This document shows, piece by piece, positions 14,684 through 22,409 of a DNA stretch of 64,000 bases (positions are counted from its first letter, which is position 1; every line of letters starts with the position of its first letter). Both the position numbers and the translations under genes were made by a program. The stretch is from Asticcacaulis benevestitus DSM 16100 = ATCC BAA-896 (GTDB taxonomy: Bacteria > Pseudomonadota > Alphaproteobacteria > Caulobacterales > Caulobacteraceae), in contig NZ_AQWM01000004.1 of assembly GCF_000376105.1 (NCBI RefSeq), positions 47,630 to 111,629 on the forward strand. The letters run 5' to 3'. Below the pieces are notes generated by a model. It worked only from the letters and a program-made list of their open reading frames with translations. It was not told the origin of the DNA and searched no databases.

Positions 14684-16264
14684 ATGGACGCAAAACTCTT
14701 TCTCGACCGGCGCGGCGTCTGGGCTTTCTGGCTTGGCTGCCTGTGCGTCACCGCCGGTGTGCTGCTGCACTTGCCGATGTTCTGGATGGGCAGGGATATG
14801 GGCTTCGCCATGGCCGGGATGCCAATGGATAACGGCATGCTGTTCGGCATGTTCCTGATCGTCGCCGGCATCGGCGTTGCCGCCTATGGCCTGCTACCAA
14901 AAGACGTCGACCAGCAGGTCAGGTCCGCCGCGCATATCGCTGTCACTGCTCCGGAAGACGCCAAACTGAGCCCCGCGCACGCCCTTCTGATGCTGGTGCT
15001 GGTCGTGGCCCTGATCATCGACGTCATGAAACCGGCCTCGCTCGGCTTCGTTATGCCTGGCCTTATAAAAGAGTATGGCGTCACCAAGGCGCAAGCCTCG
15101 CTGGTGCCGTTCTTCGCCCTCATCGGCACCGTCACGGGCTCGATCCTGTGGGGCATTATCGCCGATATTTACGGCCGCAAGGCGTCGATCCTGCTGTCGG
15201 CCGTCGTCTTTGTCGGCACCTCGATCTGCGGCGCCATGCCGTCGCTGCAATGGAACATCATCATGTGCTTCCTGATGGGCGCCGGCGCCGGGGGTATGTT
15301 GCCAGTGACTTACGCCCTGCTGGCCGAAACCATGCCGTCGCGCCATCGCGGCTGGGCGCTGGTGCTTGTCGGCGGACTGGGCGCGGTCGGCGGCTATTTT
15401 GCTGCTTCCGGTTTTTCTTACCTGCTGGTGCCGACCTTTTCCTGGCGCATTCTGTGGCTGATCAATCTGCCGACCGGCCTCCTCCTGATCCTGATGGGCG
15501 GGCTGATCCCGGAATCAGCCAAGTTCCTGCTGTCGCGTGGCCGTGACGCCGAGGCGCACAAGATCATGGCGCGCTTCGGCACGGTCAGCCACAAGCTGGC
15601 TGCCAGCGAAGAGGATACCGACGACACCTTTGCCCACCACCACGCCAGGCGCGATGGCACCGACCCAAAACTATGGACACCGGGGCTGATCGGCAAGACG
15701 GCGGCGCTCACCATTGCCGCGCTGGCCTGGGGCCTGATCAATTTCGGCCTGCTGTTGTGGCTGCCCAATGATCTGGTCGCCAAGGGCTATTCTATGGCCC
15801 TGTCATCTAAGCTGCTGGCGGAATCGTCATTGATCGCCTTCCCGACCGTTTTCCTGTGCACCTGGATCTACAGCCAATGGAGCACCAAATGGGCCTTCAC
15901 CACCATGATCAGCGTGACGCTCGCCGGCCTGATCTGGGTGCTGCTGCTAGAGAGTGGAAAAGGCGGCAGTCCGGTGCTGCCCATCGCCTTGCTGATCATC
16001 GGCTCCAACGGCATCCTGGCCATCCTGTTGCCCTATGCGTCGGAAAGCTACCCGCTCAAGATTCGTGGCCGCGCTACTGGCTGGGTGGCAGCATGCACCA
16101 AGGGGGGCGGCGTACTGGCGCAGACGCTCAGTATCACCGCACTCGTGCCGCCTCTGGGTATCGCGGCCGGCATGATCATCGTGCCGATCCTGCTGACGTT
16201 GGGCCTTTTCATCAAGTTCGGCACCGAAACGCGCGGACTAGACCTGCGGCAACTAGAAAAATAA
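14684..16264 (+). CDS. MFS transporter with two extra N-terminal helices
   Basis: Inner-membrane transporter of 526 aa. The MFS core starts near residue 100 and contains the loop 2-3 motif GIIADIYGRKAS and PESAKFLLSRGR after helix 6, typical of the sugar porter/SV2-like group. A preceding region (about 10-70) carries two further membrane segments separated by a Met-rich loop (FAMAGMPMDNGM), giving perhaps 14 helices. The substrate is unknown. The long central loop (about 300-335) is His/Asp-rich (DDTFAHHHARRD), possibly metal-interacting. Confidence 0.8.
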   Translation: MDAKLFLDRRGVWAFWLGCLCVTAGVLLHLPMFWMGRDMGFAMAGMPMDNGMLFGMFLIVAGIGVAAYGLLPKDVDQQVRSAAHIAVTAPEDAKLSPAHALLMLVLVVALIIDVMKPASLGFVMPGLIKEYGVTKAQASLVPFFALIGTVTGSILWGIIADIYGRKASILLSAVVFVGTSICGAMPSLQWNIIMCFLMGAGAGGMLPVTYALLAETMPSRHRGWALVLVGGLGAVGGYFAASGFSYLLVPTFSWRILWLINLPTGLLLILMGGLIPESAKFLLSRGRDAEAHKIMARFGTVSHKLAASEEDTDDTFAHHHARRDGTDPKLWTPGLIGKTAALTIAALAWGLINFGLLLWLPNDLVAKGYSMALSSKLLAESSLIAFPTVFLCTWIYSQWSTKWAFTTMISVTLAGLIWVLLLESGKGGSPVLPIALLIIGSNGILAILLPYASESYPLKIRGRATGWVAACTKGGGVLAQTLSITALVPPLGIAAGMIIVPILLTLGLFIKFGTETRGLDLRQLEK

Positions 16265-16318
16265 TAGCCAAATTTGTCATTTTTTGTTATCATAGTGCTT
16301 CACAAAGAGAGTGATGCC

Positions 16319-16576
16319 ATGAATGTATCCCTGACACCCGAACTGGAAGCCTTTGTGGAAACGCGGGTAAAGAGCGGCTTTTACACCAGCGCCAGCGAAG
16401 TGATCCGAGAGGGACTACGTTTGCTGGCCGAACAGGATACCCTGAAACAGAAGCGCATGGCGCTGCTCGATGCCGAAATCGACAAGGGCCTGGCCTCCTT
16501 GCAAGCGGGAAAGTCGCATTCCGGTCAAAGCGTTTATGATGACCTGGTGGCAAGACGCAAAAAGTACGCCGGCTAA
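16319..16576 (+). CDS. parD: ParD-like antitoxin
   Basis: Antitoxin of 85 aa. The N-terminal ribbon-helix-helix (NVSLTPELEAFVETRVKSGFYTSASEVIREGLRLL) binds DNA and autoregulates; the C-terminal ~40 residues wrap the toxin. Its stop lies 6 nt before the ParE start, the normal order for this module. The ATG at 16319 has GAGAG upstream. Confidence 0.88.
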   Translation: MNVSLTPELEAFVETRVKSGFYTSASEVIREGLRLLAEQDTLKQKRMALLDAEIDKGLASLQAGKSHSGQSVYDDLVARRKKYAG

Positions 16577-16582
16577 ACAGCT

Positions 16583-16873
16583 ATGAATTTCATTCTGTCG
16601 GATGAGGCGCGCGACGACCTGATCGATATTCAGGATTACATCGCGCTGGATAGCCCGCGCCAGGCTGAGCGGGTGATTGACGACATATTTACGGTCTTTG
16701 ACAAGCTTGCGGCCAACCCCATGATCGGTCATGTGCGCGAAGATTTGACATCGAGACCTGTGCGCTTTTTCAGCGTGCATAGCTATCTTATCATCTATAA
16801 TGCCACCAGCCGGCCTTTGAGTATTGTTCGTATTTTGAGCGGCTACCGCGATATCGCCGTCCTTCTCGAATAG
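16583..16873 (+). CDS. parE: ParE-like toxin
   Basis: Toxin of 96 aa of the RelE/ParE superfamily. Typical segments are visible: [17 protein letters not shown] near the start, NPMIG--RED in the middle and [13 protein letters not shown] followed by [10 protein letters not shown] at the C-terminus. ParE members poison DNA gyrase and RelE members cleave mRNA; the sequence favours the ParE branch. The adenine deaminase gene starts only 7 nt after its stop, so the three genes may be one transcript. Confidence 0.87.
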   Translation: MNFILSDEARDDLIDIQDYIALDSPRQAERVIDDIFTVFDKLAANPMIGHVREDLTSRPVRFFSVHSYLIIYNATSRPLSIVRILSGYRDIAVLLE

Positions 16874-16880
16874 GTTTCCC

Positions 16881-17897
16881 ATGCTCGATACCTCCCTTGA
16901 TGCCTTTGTCGCCGGATTGCCCAAGGCCGAACTGCACCTGCATATCGAAGGCTCACTGGAGCCGGAGCTGATGTTCGACCTGGCGCAGCGTAACAACATC
17001 GCCCTGCCCTATAACAACGTGGAGGCCTTACGCGCCGCCTATGACTTCTCCAATCTGCAGGACTTCCTCGACATCTATTATCAGGGCGCCGATGTTCTGC
17101 TCACCGAGGCCGATTTTTACGATCTGGCCATGGCCTATTTTCGGCGGGCAGCGGCCGATAATGTCCGCCACGCCGAAATCTTCTTCGATCCGCAGACCCA
17201 TACCGATCGCGGCATCCCTTACAACTATGTCATCGAAGGCCTAAGCCGGGCAGCGAAGGACGCCGAAGCGCTCGGCCTGTCGGTATCGCTGATCCACAGC
17301 TTCCTGCGTCATTTATCCGAAGAGGCTGCCTTTGAGAGCCTCGCCATGGCCGTGCCCTATCTCGACCGGATCATCGGCGTGGGGCTCGATTCATCCGAAG
17401 TCGGCCACCCGCCGTCGAAATTCGCCAATGTCTTCGCCAAGGCCAAGGCGCTCGGTCTGAAACTGTGCGCCCATGCCGGCGAGGAAGGCCCGCCGGCCTA
17501 TGTTTACGAAGCGCTCGACGTCCTGCATATCGACCGCATCGACCACGGCAACCGGTCGCTGGAAGACCCTGTTCTGGTGGCGCATATCGTGCGTGAAGGT
17601 CTGACCCTGACCGTCTGCCCGCTCTCGAATCACAAGCTCTGCGTGGTGAGCGATCTCAACGCTCACCCCATCCCCGACATGCTGAAAAAGGGCCTGCGCG
17701 CCACGATCAATTCGGATGATCCGGCTTACTTTGGCGGCTATGTGAACGACAATTTCCTCAGCCTGACGCGGCTTGGCCTGATCGACCGCGACGCTTGCCT
17801 GACCCTGGCGCGCAACAGCATAACCGGCGCCTTTCTCGATGACGCCCGCAAGGCGGTGCTACTCGCTGAAATAGAGGCGTTCGCGGCGAAACACTGA
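16881..17897 (+). CDS. Adenine deaminase (adenosine deaminase-like)
   Basis: Zn-dependent amidohydrolase of 338 aa. Metal ligands are visible at HLH (19-21), in the central CAHAGEEG and in the SDDPAYF motif near residue 275. The segment [13 protein letters not shown] is the mark I associate with bacterial adenine deaminases (type 2, as in Pseudomonas), not classical adenosine deaminases that carry a DLAG-type motif. It would convert adenine to hypoxanthine in purine salvage. Its 3' end overlaps the convergent membrane-protein gene by 39 nt. Confidence 0.85.
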   Translation: MLDTSLDAFVAGLPKAELHLHIEGSLEPELMFDLAQRNNIALPYNNVEALRAAYDFSNLQDFLDIYYQGADVLLTEADFYDLAMAYFRRAAADNVRHAEIFFDPQTHTDRGIPYNYVIEGLSRAAKDAEALGLSVSLIHSFLRHLSEEAAFESLAMAVPYLDRIIGVGLDSSEVGHPPSKFANVFAKAKALGLKLCAHAGEEGPPAYVYEALDVLHIDRIDHGNRSLEDPVLVAHIVREGLTLTVCPLSNHKLCVVSDLNAHPIPDMLKKGLRATINSDDPAYFGGYVNDNFLSLTRLGLIDRDACLTLARNSITGAFLDDARKAVLLAEIEAFAAKH

Positions 17898-18494
17898 CGG
17901 CCGGGCTTCGGCTACCGCCGGCAGATCTTCGGTAAAAGGCTGGGCCCTGAAGGTGGCGGGCCTGACAGGCTTGGCCGGCACAGACTGGCCCCCCAACAGC
18001 TTGCCCAATTGCGCGCTGAGCGTGACGACCATCAGGCCGGCCATCAGCAGGCAAAGCGCCAGGCGCACGCTGGTCATATCAGGCAGGCCATCATGGCCGA
18101 TCACAAACAGCGCGCAGATCAGCACGAAACTGAGCAGAAAGGCCGCCAGTGCATAGAGCGTATCGCGCCCCTGACTGATCCGTCGCGCAAGCAGCGAGCT
18201 AAAGAGGTAGAGGCCTTGCAGGTAAACAAAAAAGCCGAGCGTGTAGGCAGAGGCCAGCCAGGTCTTCCAGAGATAGAGCCCCCGGTCGCCGTCCATGAAG
18301 GCGCGGGTGATGAAGCCCGCCTCATCGAGATTGGTACGCAGGGTTTCGCGCACGGCGGCGGTAAAAGTCTCAAGACTGGCATAGCTTGCGTCGCTCACCG
18401 GCAGCAGGAACTTGACCGCGATCAGGCAGGCGATCGCCAGCTGCAGCTCTACCGCCCTTTCAATCAGCCAGATGAAGAAGCGCCGGAAGGTCAT
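17859..18494 (-). CDS. Membrane protein of unknown function
   Basis: Protein of 211 aa with about four hydrophobic segments (near 12-32, 77-100, 112-133 and 140-162) and a hydrophilic C-terminal tail. No family is recognised. It lies 16 nt after the DUF1287 gene on the same strand and probably shares its transcript. The last 12 codons overlap the end of adenine deaminase on the other strand. Confidence 0.65.
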   Translation of the reverse strand: MTFRRFFIWLIERAVELQLAIACLIAVKFLLPVSDASYASLETFTAAVRETLRTNLDEAGFITRAFMDGDRGLYLWKTWLASAYTLGFFVYLQGLYLFSSLLARRISQGRDTLYALAAFLLSFVLICALFVIGHDGLPDMTSVRLALCLLMAGLMVVTLSAQLGKLLGGQSVPAKPVRPATFRAQPFTEDLPAVAEARPSVFRRERLYFSE

Positions 18495-18510
18495 GCGGCA
18501 TTATAGGCGT

Positions 18511-19107
18511 TTACAGGCCATAGCGAAAGTGTCCGCTAATCTCGGCGCCCATGATGAAGAGGCTATCCTCCTGCTTCGGACCCCAGCCGATATTCTGGAT
18601 GATCAGGGGCCGCGAACGATCGAGCAGCGCATATTGATCGCTGACGATGGCGATGTGCGGCAGATTGCCCATCAGGCGATAGGTGACCAGATCGCCCGGC
18701 GCATAGTCGGACGCGTGACGCGTGGTCGGCAGCGAGGTGCCAAAGCGCTTGAAAAAGACTTCAAGATTGGGCACGCGGCGATGGTCGATATTGCTGTCCG
18801 GCCGCTTCAGGCCCCAGTTTTTCGGATAGAGGGCGAAATGCGCCGCCATATCCTCATGGACCTTTTGTTGCAGATCTATGCCGATGGCGCGGTAGGCGCG
18901 GATAGCGACATCGCTGCAAACGCCCTTATTGGCCGCCACATCCCCCATCGGATAGGCGATGCGCGTATAGGCGCTGTCGTAGGTTACCGCATGCTGCGTC
19001 TGTTCGCGGGCGGCTTCGATAAAGGTATCGCGCTTCACCGGACGGGCGAGTGCCGGCTGTGAAAAAGCCATGGCCGGCAAGGCCGTCAGGAAAGCGCGAC
19101 GCTGCAT
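18511..19107 (-). CDS. DUF1287 family exported protein
   Basis: Protein of about 198 aa. The start at 19107 gives a twin-arginine-like signal peptide (MQRRAFLTALPAMAFSQPALA). The DUF1287 pattern is clear: a conserved Cys in KGVCSDVAIRAYRAIGIDLQQKVHEDM, H-R-VPNL, and GDLVTYRL---PHIAIVS with the conserved His. The Cys and His arrangement recalls NlpC/P60-like peptidases, so a periplasmic cell-wall role is possible. The gene starts 5 nt after the stop of an entericidin gene and has no strong ribosome binding site, suggesting coupling. Confidence 0.8.
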   Translation of the reverse strand: MQRRAFLTALPAMAFSQPALARPVKRDTFIEAAREQTQHAVTYDSAYTRIAYPMGDVAANKGVCSDVAIRAYRAIGIDLQQKVHEDMAAHFALYPKNWGLKRPDSNIDHRRVPNLEVFFKRFGTSLPTTRHASDYAPGDLVTYRLMGNLPHIAIVSDQYALLDRSRPLIIQNIGWGPKQEDSLFIMGAEISGHFRYGL

Positions 19108-19111
19108 CGGT

Positions 19112-19237
19112 CTAGTGGGTGGCGTTTTCAAGGCCCTTGCCAACGGCGGTGACGTCCTTGCCGACGCCCTGAATGGTGTGGCAGCCCGCCAGCAGCGGGG
19201 CGAGCGTCAGCAGGGAAATAAGAACGATGCGTTTCAT
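19112..19237 (-). CDS. Entericidin-like lipopeptide 1
   Basis: Very short gene of 41 aa. It has a lipoprotein signal (MKRIVLISLLTLAPLLAGC) with the lipidated Cys at position 19, followed by HTIQGVGKDVTAVGKGLEN, the hallmark of EcnA/EcnB entericidins. GAGGA lies upstream of the ATG. Entericidins are small envelope lipoproteins proposed as an antidote/bacteriolysin pair in enteric bacteria. It directly precedes the DUF1287 gene. Confidence 0.85.
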   Translation of the reverse strand: MKRIVLISLLTLAPLLAGCHTIQGVGKDVTAVGKGLENATH

Positions 19238-19275
19238 GGTGTAATCCTCAGATAGGGGTCGTGCGAAAAGTGACT

Positions 19276-19285
19276 CGCAATTGCG
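19276..19285. promoter_or_regulatory. Short palindrome upstream of entericidin 1
   Basis: CGCAATTGCG is a perfect 10-bp palindrome 38 nt upstream of the first entericidin start. It sits next to GACTC, a GANTC-type site methylated by CcrM in Caulobacter relatives. A regulatory role is only possible. Confidence 0.25.
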
Positions 19286-19318
19286 GTGATTTTAGGAGAG
19301 ATCGCCCGCATATGCAAA

Positions 19319-19348
19319 CGGCCCACGGCACGCGAATGCTGTGGGCCG
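19319..19348 (-). terminator. Terminator of entericidin 2
   Basis: A 12-bp stem (19319-19330 with 19337-19348, one G-T wobble) around a 6-nt loop lies 24 nt after the stop of the second entericidin. On the minus strand it is followed by TTTGC, so it is probably a rho-independent terminator that separates the two entericidin genes. Confidence 0.7.
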
Positions 19349-19372
19349 ACCGTTAGATATATAGCTTGCCCA

Positions 19373-19501
19373 TTAGTTCTTGGCAGCGTCTTCCATGCCC
19401 TTGCCAACGGCAGTCACGTCCTTGCCGGCGCCCTGAACGGTGTGGCAGGCGGCGAGCATAGGCATAAGGGCGATAACGGAGATGAGAATAATGCGTTTCA
19501 T
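19373..19501 (-). CDS. Entericidin-like lipopeptide 2
   Basis: Short gene of 42 aa, paralogous to the entericidin at 19112. The lipobox is LAAC with Cys at position 19, followed by HTVQGAGKDVTAVGKGMEDAAKN. AAGGA lies upstream of the start. It has its own terminator, so it is a separate unit from entericidin 1 and DUF1287. The two peptides differ mainly in the signal peptide and the C-terminal tail. Confidence 0.87.
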   Translation of the reverse strand: MKRIILISVIALMPMLAACHTVQGAGKDVTAVGKGMEDAAKN

Positions 19502-19665
19502 GGTCTTGTGTCCTTCTCAGATTGCGTGGACATGAAGCGCCACGTGGGCACCAGCATCAGATTCCGCCCATAAGGATTCAATGGGACGCGATGCCTGGAA
19601 AGATCAAGGACGCAACGGTCATATTCAATAGCGTTTCGCGCCTCTTCGGGTTATGAGCGCAAACC

Positions 19666-20847
19666 ATGACAAACATCCCCACCCTTGCCATCATAGGCGC
19701 CGGCCCGGCAGGCCTGATGGCCGCCGAACGTGTCAGCGCCGCCGCCAATGCCGCAGGATGGCGCGTCGATCTCTACGACCGCATGCCCTCGGTGGCGCGC
19801 AAGTTCCTGATGGCCGGACGCGGCGGGCTCAACCTGACCCATTCCGAGCCTTTCGACCGCTTCGTGACGCGCTACGGCAAGCGGGCACAGGTTTTACGTC
19901 CGGCGCTCGAAGCTTTCAGCGCCCGCGATCTGCGCGCCTGGGCCGATGGTCTGGCGGCGGATACGTTTGTCGGCACCTCCGGCCGCGTGTTTCCCAAGGC
20001 GATGAAAGCCTCGCCCCTGCTGCGCGCCTGGCTCCGGCGTCTGGAAGCGCAGGGTGTGCGGCTGCACACGCGCCATGACTGGCGCGGCTGGGAGGGGGAT
20101 GCGCTGGTGTTCGCGCACGGCGATGACACCGTGCGCGTCACGCCGGATGCGACCCTGCTGGCGCTTGGCGGCGCAAGCTGGCCAAAGCTCGGTGCCGACG
20201 GCGGCTGGGTGGACCTGCTGAAAGCGCGCGGGGTCGAGGTGGCGCCTTTCCAACCCGCCAATGTCGGTTTCCACGTCGGCTGGAGCGCGCTGTTCGCTGA
20301 CAAATTCGCCGGTGAAGCGCTGAAGAACATCGCTGTGAAATTTGGCGGACGTGAGGTCAAAGGCGAACTGATGCTGACCCGTGCCGGTCTCGAAGGTGGC
20401 GCCATCTATGCGCTCAGTGCGGCCCTGCGCGATGCCATTCATAAGGATGGCCACGCCGATCTGGTCATCGATCTGCGCCCCGACCTGACCGCCGATCAGG
20501 CCATCAACAAGCTGAAACGCGCCTCGCCCAAGGACAGCCAGTCGAACCGCCTGCGCAAGGCGCTCAACCTGTCGCCGGCCGCCATCGCGCTGATCCATGA
20601 AAAGCCGGGCCCCGATCTCAAGAGCGTGACGGTGCGGCTGACGGCGGCGCAAGGGCTCGACCGCGCCATTTCCTCGGCTGGCGGCATCCGCTTTGAAAGC
20701 CTGACGCCGGATTTTGAACTGAAAGCGCTACCGGGTGTCTACGCGGTCGGCGAAATGCTCGACTGGGAAGCCCCGACCGGCGGCTATCTGTTACAGGCCT
20801 GCTTCTCCACCGCCGTGGCGGCGTCACGCGCGATCACCGGCAAGTAA
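19666..20847 (+). CDS. TIGR03862-type flavoprotein (BaiN/HI0933 family)
   Basis: FAD-binding protein of 393 aa. The dinucleotide motif IIGAGPAGLMAAE starts at residue 9, followed by the family sequence KFLMAGRGGLNLTHSE and a C-terminal AVGEMLDWEAPTGGYLLQACFSTA motif that closes the FAD site. Members resemble HI0933/YhiN reductases, but the substrate of this TIGR03862 branch is unknown. It is a stand-alone gene with no obvious partner. No strong ribosome binding site was seen. Confidence 0.85.
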   Translation: MTNIPTLAIIGAGPAGLMAAERVSAAANAAGWRVDLYDRMPSVARKFLMAGRGGLNLTHSEPFDRFVTRYGKRAQVLRPALEAFSARDLRAWADGLAADTFVGTSGRVFPKAMKASPLLRAWLRRLEAQGVRLHTRHDWRGWEGDALVFAHGDDTVRVTPDATLLALGGASWPKLGADGGWVDLLKARGVEVAPFQPANVGFHVGWSALFADKFAGEALKNIAVKFGGREVKGELMLTRAGLEGGAIYALSAALRDAIHKDGHADLVIDLRPDLTADQAINKLKRASPKDSQSNRLRKALNLSPAAIALIHEKPGPDLKSVTVRLTAAQGLDRAISSAGGIRFESLTPDFELKALPGVYAVGEMLDWEAPTGGYLLQACFSTAVAASRAITGK

Positions 20848-20987
20848 AACATCCCCGACGATTACACCTTTATGCAGCCCGAACTCAAACCCTGTTGAAA
20901 GCCCGCGTTACCCCGCATCTGCACGGTTAAGCGCGCTTTACCTGTGACGAAGACTGCGTCAGTATACCTGCAAACGTGGGGACCCTG

Positions 20988-22409
20988 ATGTTGCAACGAC
21001 GCGAAGTTTTATTAAGTCTGGCCTCGATGGCGCTGGCAGGCAGCGTAAAGGCCGAAACGGTAAAAAGCGGACGACCGCCGGTCGTTGAGCGCAAGTTCGT
21101 CAGTCCGGCCATCGAGCAGGTGATCAGCCAGACGAAGAAGAAGCTCAAGGACAAACAACTCGCCACTTTGTTCGAGACCTGCTTCCCCAACACGCTCGAT
21201 ACCACCGTCACCACCTCCGTCATCATGACGGAGTCCGGGGCAAAGCCGGACACCTTCATCATCACCGGCGATATCGACGCCATGTGGCTGCGGGATTCCT
21301 CGGCGCAGGTCTGGCCCTACCTGACCTACGCCGCCAAGGACAAGGCGCTGACCACCCTGTTTCACGGCCTGATCGGCCGGCAGGCGCGCTGCATCCTGCT
21401 CGACCCCTACGCCAACGCCTATATGCGTGACCCGACCGCCAAAACAAATATCGAATGGTCGCAATCAGACGACACCGACATGAAGCCGGGTGTGGCCGAA
21501 CGTAAATGGGAGATCGACAGCCTGTGCTATCCGATCCGCCTCGCCCACGGCTACTGGAAGGCGACCAGCGACACCACGCCGTTTGATGATGCGTGGCGTC
21601 AGGCCATGCGCACCGTCGTCGCCACTTTCAAAACTCAGCAACGCAAAACCGATCAGGGCCCCTACCGTTTCCTGCGTGAAGCGACCTCATCCAGCGAAAT
21701 GATGCCGCTCAATGGCTACGGCGCCCCGACGAAAAAAGTCGGCCTGATCCATTCCGGCTTTCGTCCTTCCGATGACGCCTGCGTCCTGCCCTTCCTGATT
21801 CCCTCCAACCTGTTCGCCGCCCGATCGCTGCGCCACCTGGCGGAGATGGGCGCAAGCGTCGGGTTCGACGCGGCCTTCCGCAGCGAGTGCAGCAACCTGG
21901 CCGACGAGATCGGCATGGCGGCGGCGCAATACGGCAAGCACCGTATGCCGGACGGCACCGTGGTCTGGGCCTATGAGGCCGACGGTTTCGGCAACACGCT
22001 GTTCATGGACGACGCCAATACGCCGGGGCTGCTCGGCCTGCCTTATCTCGGTGTCTGCGAGATGGATGATACCCTCTATCAGGCGACCCGCGCCGCCATC
22101 TGGAGCGACGCCAACCCCTATTTCTTCAAGGGCACCGCCGGCGAAGGCATCGGCGGGCCGCATATCGGCATGGACATGATCTGGCCTATGTCGCTGATCA
22201 TGCGCGCCCTGACCAGCGCCGATGAGGTCGAGATCACGCAAAGCCTGACCACGCTGAAAGCCACCACCGCCGGCACCGGCTTCATCCATGAAAGCTTCCA
22301 CAAGGACGATCCGGCGAAGTTCACCCGCGCCTGGTTCGCCTGGGCCAACACCCTGTTCGGCGAACTGGTGCTCGACATCGTCAAACGCAAACCGAAACTG
22401 GTGGTCTGA
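20988..22409 (+). CDS. GH125 exo-alpha-1,6-mannosidase
   Basis: Exported glycosidase of 473 aa (older name DUF1237). GH125 enzymes are metal-independent and remove alpha-1,6-linked mannose from N-glycans or yeast mannan. A twin-Arg signal is present (MLQRREVLLSLASMALAGSVKA). Family stretches include TGDIDAMWLRDSSAQVWPY and HSGFRPSDDA, whose Asp is expected to be the acid, and HESFHKDDP near the C-terminus, probably the base; residue roles are from memory of the family. I chose the ATG at 20988 with GGGGA upstream; a GTG at 20976 would add 4 residues. The stop overlaps the GH92 start (TGATG). Confidence 0.9.
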   Translation: MLQRREVLLSLASMALAGSVKAETVKSGRPPVVERKFVSPAIEQVISQTKKKLKDKQLATLFETCFPNTLDTTVTTSVIMTESGAKPDTFIITGDIDAMWLRDSSAQVWPYLTYAAKDKALTTLFHGLIGRQARCILLDPYANAYMRDPTAKTNIEWSQSDDTDMKPGVAERKWEIDSLCYPIRLAHGYWKATSDTTPFDDAWRQAMRTVVATFKTQQRKTDQGPYRFLREATSSSEMMPLNGYGAPTKKVGLIHSGFRPSDDACVLPFLIPSNLFAARSLRHLAEMGASVGFDAAFRSECSNLADEIGMAAAQYGKHRMPDGTVVWAYEADGFGNTLFMDDANTPGLLGLPYLGVCEMDDTLYQATRAAIWSDANPYFFKGTAGEGIGGPHIGMDMIWPMSLIMRALTSADEVEITQSLTTLKATTAGTGFIHESFHKDDPAKFTRAWFAWANTLFGELVLDIVKRKPKLVV

